From the NCBI GenBank assembly GCA_041907025.1, contig JAYRIB010000039.1, positions 1 to 5,429 of the forward strand: a stretch of DNA of 5,429 bases, given 5' to 3'. The stretch comes from CAYPSN01 sp041907025 (GTDB lineage: Bacteria > Patescibacteriota > Saccharimonadia > CAILAD01 > JADZBC01). The translations under genes were made by a program, and so were the position numbers. Below are positions 4,397 through 5,429 of the stretch, in pieces. The first letter of the stretch is position 1. The number at the start of each line of letters is the position of its first letter. The notes beneath the pieces are model-generated. The model was not told where the DNA came from, did no database searches, and saw nothing but the letters and a program-made list of their open reading frames with translations.

Positions 4397-5429
4397 GTGT
4401 ATCTCAAGAAGCTCGAGCTAGCTGGCTTTAAATCATTTGGTGGTCGCACGACGATTAGTCTGGAGCAGGGCCTAACTGCGATCGTGGGTCCGAATGGCTC
4501 AGGTAAGAGCAACATAGCCGATGCCGTGCGATGGGTATTGGGAGAACAGAGCACCAAGCTACTCAGGCTCGCTAAGTCCGAAGAACTCATCTTTGCCGGC
4601 ACGCAGCGCAAGGCTCGGGCAAGTATGGCCGAAGTATCACTATTACTTAGTAACGAGCGCGGCGTTATGCCGGTTGATGCGGCCGAAGTACAGATTACGC
4701 GGAGGCTGTACCGCAACGGCACGAGTGAATATCTGCTCAATGGTAGCAAGATTCGCCACGCAGCTCTGCAGGAGCTCTTAGCGCAGGCGGGCTTTGGCCA
4801 GAACTCATATGCAGTTATTGGTCAGGGCATGGTTGATCGCCTGCTCTTGGCCTCACCCGTGGAGCGTAAAACCTTGTTCGAGGAGGCGAGTGGTACCAAG
4901 AAGTTTGAACTTAAGCGTGACGACCAGGTCCGTAAACTAGAGCAAACACGCCGCAATATTACAGATCTGACAGCCATGATCACTGAGCTTACTCCTAGAC
5001 ACAAGGCTGCTGAGGCTGAAGCCCAGTTACTTACCCGGATGGAAGAGATTACGGCGCAACTTGCTGCAGCAAAGCAAAGTTATCTGGCGCGTCAGCTTCA
5101 CTCGCTCGCTGGCGAAGTTGAACGCGGTACGTTACAGCGCGAAAAAGTACAGTCAGAGCTAAGTACTGTTGAGGCTGAGTTAGCGGAGTATCAGGCTTCT
5201 CGCTCGAGGCAGGATGCCCAAGTCCGTGCACAGGAGCGTGCTAGGGCTACAGCGCTGGGGCAGCATGCTAAGCTAACTGAGCAGCGTACGCAGCTCGTGC
5301 AGCAGCTTGCCGAGACCCTAGCCCAGCAGAGTGCAGCAAAGACAGCTGTCCCAGGCACCACTGAGCAAGAGCGACGTGCGCTCGAACGCGAGCGTAAGGC
5401 GTGTATACAATCGCTTGGTACCATACGTA
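4397..5429 (+). CDS. smc: Chromosome segregation ATPase SMC, N-terminal part (3' end outside window)
   Basis: Core ATPase of the SMC-ScpAB condensin, which extrudes and organises chromosomal DNA. 344 complete codons are seen from GTG 4397; no stop occurs before the window ends. The N-terminal head half is canonical: start YLKKLELAGFKSF, Walker A GPNGSGKSN at 31-39, VRWVLGEQ (44-51), the region with Arg57 after the Walker A helix, IFAGTQRKAR (65-74), AEVSLLLSN (78-86), YLLNG (112-116), and the Q-loop VIGQGMVDRLL with Gln143 followed by the ERKTLFEEASGTKKF element (156-170). From about residue 170 the sequence becomes a Glu/Lys/Gln/Ala-rich coiled coil, the start of the long arm. Hinge, second coil, signature motif and Walker B must lie downstream. 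Full-length SMC is usually about 1,150-1,200 residues, so under a third is seen. The rnc-smc neighbourhood is common in bacteria; here one unknown gene intervenes. Confidence 0.97.
   Translation, partial: MYLKKLELAGFKSFGGRTTISLEQGLTAIVGPNGSGKSNIADAVRWVLGEQSTKLLRLAKSEELIFAGTQRKARASMAEVSLLLSNERGVMPVDAAEVQITRRLYRNGTSEYLLNGSKIRHAALQELLAQAGFGQNSYAVIGQGMVDRLLLASPVERKTLFEEASGTKKFELKRDDQVRKLEQTRRNITDLTAMITELTPRHKAAEAEAQLLTRMEEITAQLAAAKQSYLARQLHSLAGEVERGTLQREKVQSELSTVEAELAEYQASRSRQDAQVRAQERARATALGQHAKLTEQRTQLVQQLAETLAQQSAAKTAVPGTTEQERRALERERKACIQSLGTIR

Noticed and set aside
4330..4749. Long minus-strand open frame opposite the smc start
   Set aside because: It lies opposite the Walker A region of smc, which is unmistakable; no promoter or ribosome-binding site supports it.
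1..5429. Alternative genetic code (TGA as Gly) as in some Patescibacteria
   Set aside because: TGA ends the Nudix gene and the reverse-strand gene where the families or context expect stops, and no in-frame TGA interrupts conserved domains.

Overview
The window reads as a chromosomal segment of a small-genome bacterium, most likely a Patescibacteria/CPR member of the Saccharibacteria (TM7) type. That placement is an inference from gene order, compact overlapping genes, frequent GTG starts and moderate GC. TGA acts as a normal stop (for example at the end of the Nudix gene and of the reverse-strand gene), which argues against the TGA=Gly lineages Gracilibacteria and Absconditabacteria. No phage, IS element, CRISPR array, tRNA or rRNA is visible.

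Layout. (1) Positions 1-903 hold the 3' part of leuS (leucyl-tRNA synthetase), with the KMSKS loop, anticodon-binding domain and C-terminal domain. (2) Positions about 931-1446 hold a self-contained unit on the minus strand: a near-consensus promoter, a strong Shine-Dalgarno, a GTG-started gene for an unrecognised, very acidic 131-residue protein, and a GC-rich terminator-like hairpin. Its third-position GC (101 of 131 codons) is clearly higher than in neighbouring genes, so it looks acquired. (3) Positions about 1492-3701 hold a tight plus-strand cluster: DUF177/YceD, rpmF (L32, too short to stand out as an ORF), nusB, a Nudix hydrolase and rnc (RNase III). The last three overlap or nearly touch. 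(4) Positions 3839-4279 hold an unrecognised 146-residue protein with a perfect Shine-Dalgarno, flanked by non-coding gaps that carry promoter-like and hairpin elements. (5) From 4397 to the window end lies the N-terminal part of smc (chromosome segregation ATPase), cut by the window.

How the genes fit together. The central cluster is coherent as a ribosomal RNA and 50S biogenesis operon: YceD (23S rRNA accumulation), L32 (50S protein), NusB (rRNA antitermination) and RNase III (rRNA processing). The Nudix enzyme sits in its middle, translationally coupled to both neighbours, and carries a strongly basic N-terminal tail, so an RNA-related job is a reasonable hypothesis. The usual rpmF neighbours for lipid synthesis (plsX, fabH) are absent, in keeping with a reduced genome. 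The usual rnc-smc adjacency is broken by the unknown 146-residue gene.

The points most worth a second look are the moron-like reverse-strand cassette with its acidic product, the Nudix gene embedded in the rRNA operon, the unknown gene between rnc and smc, and an Asn at a usual metal-ligand Asp position of RNase III.
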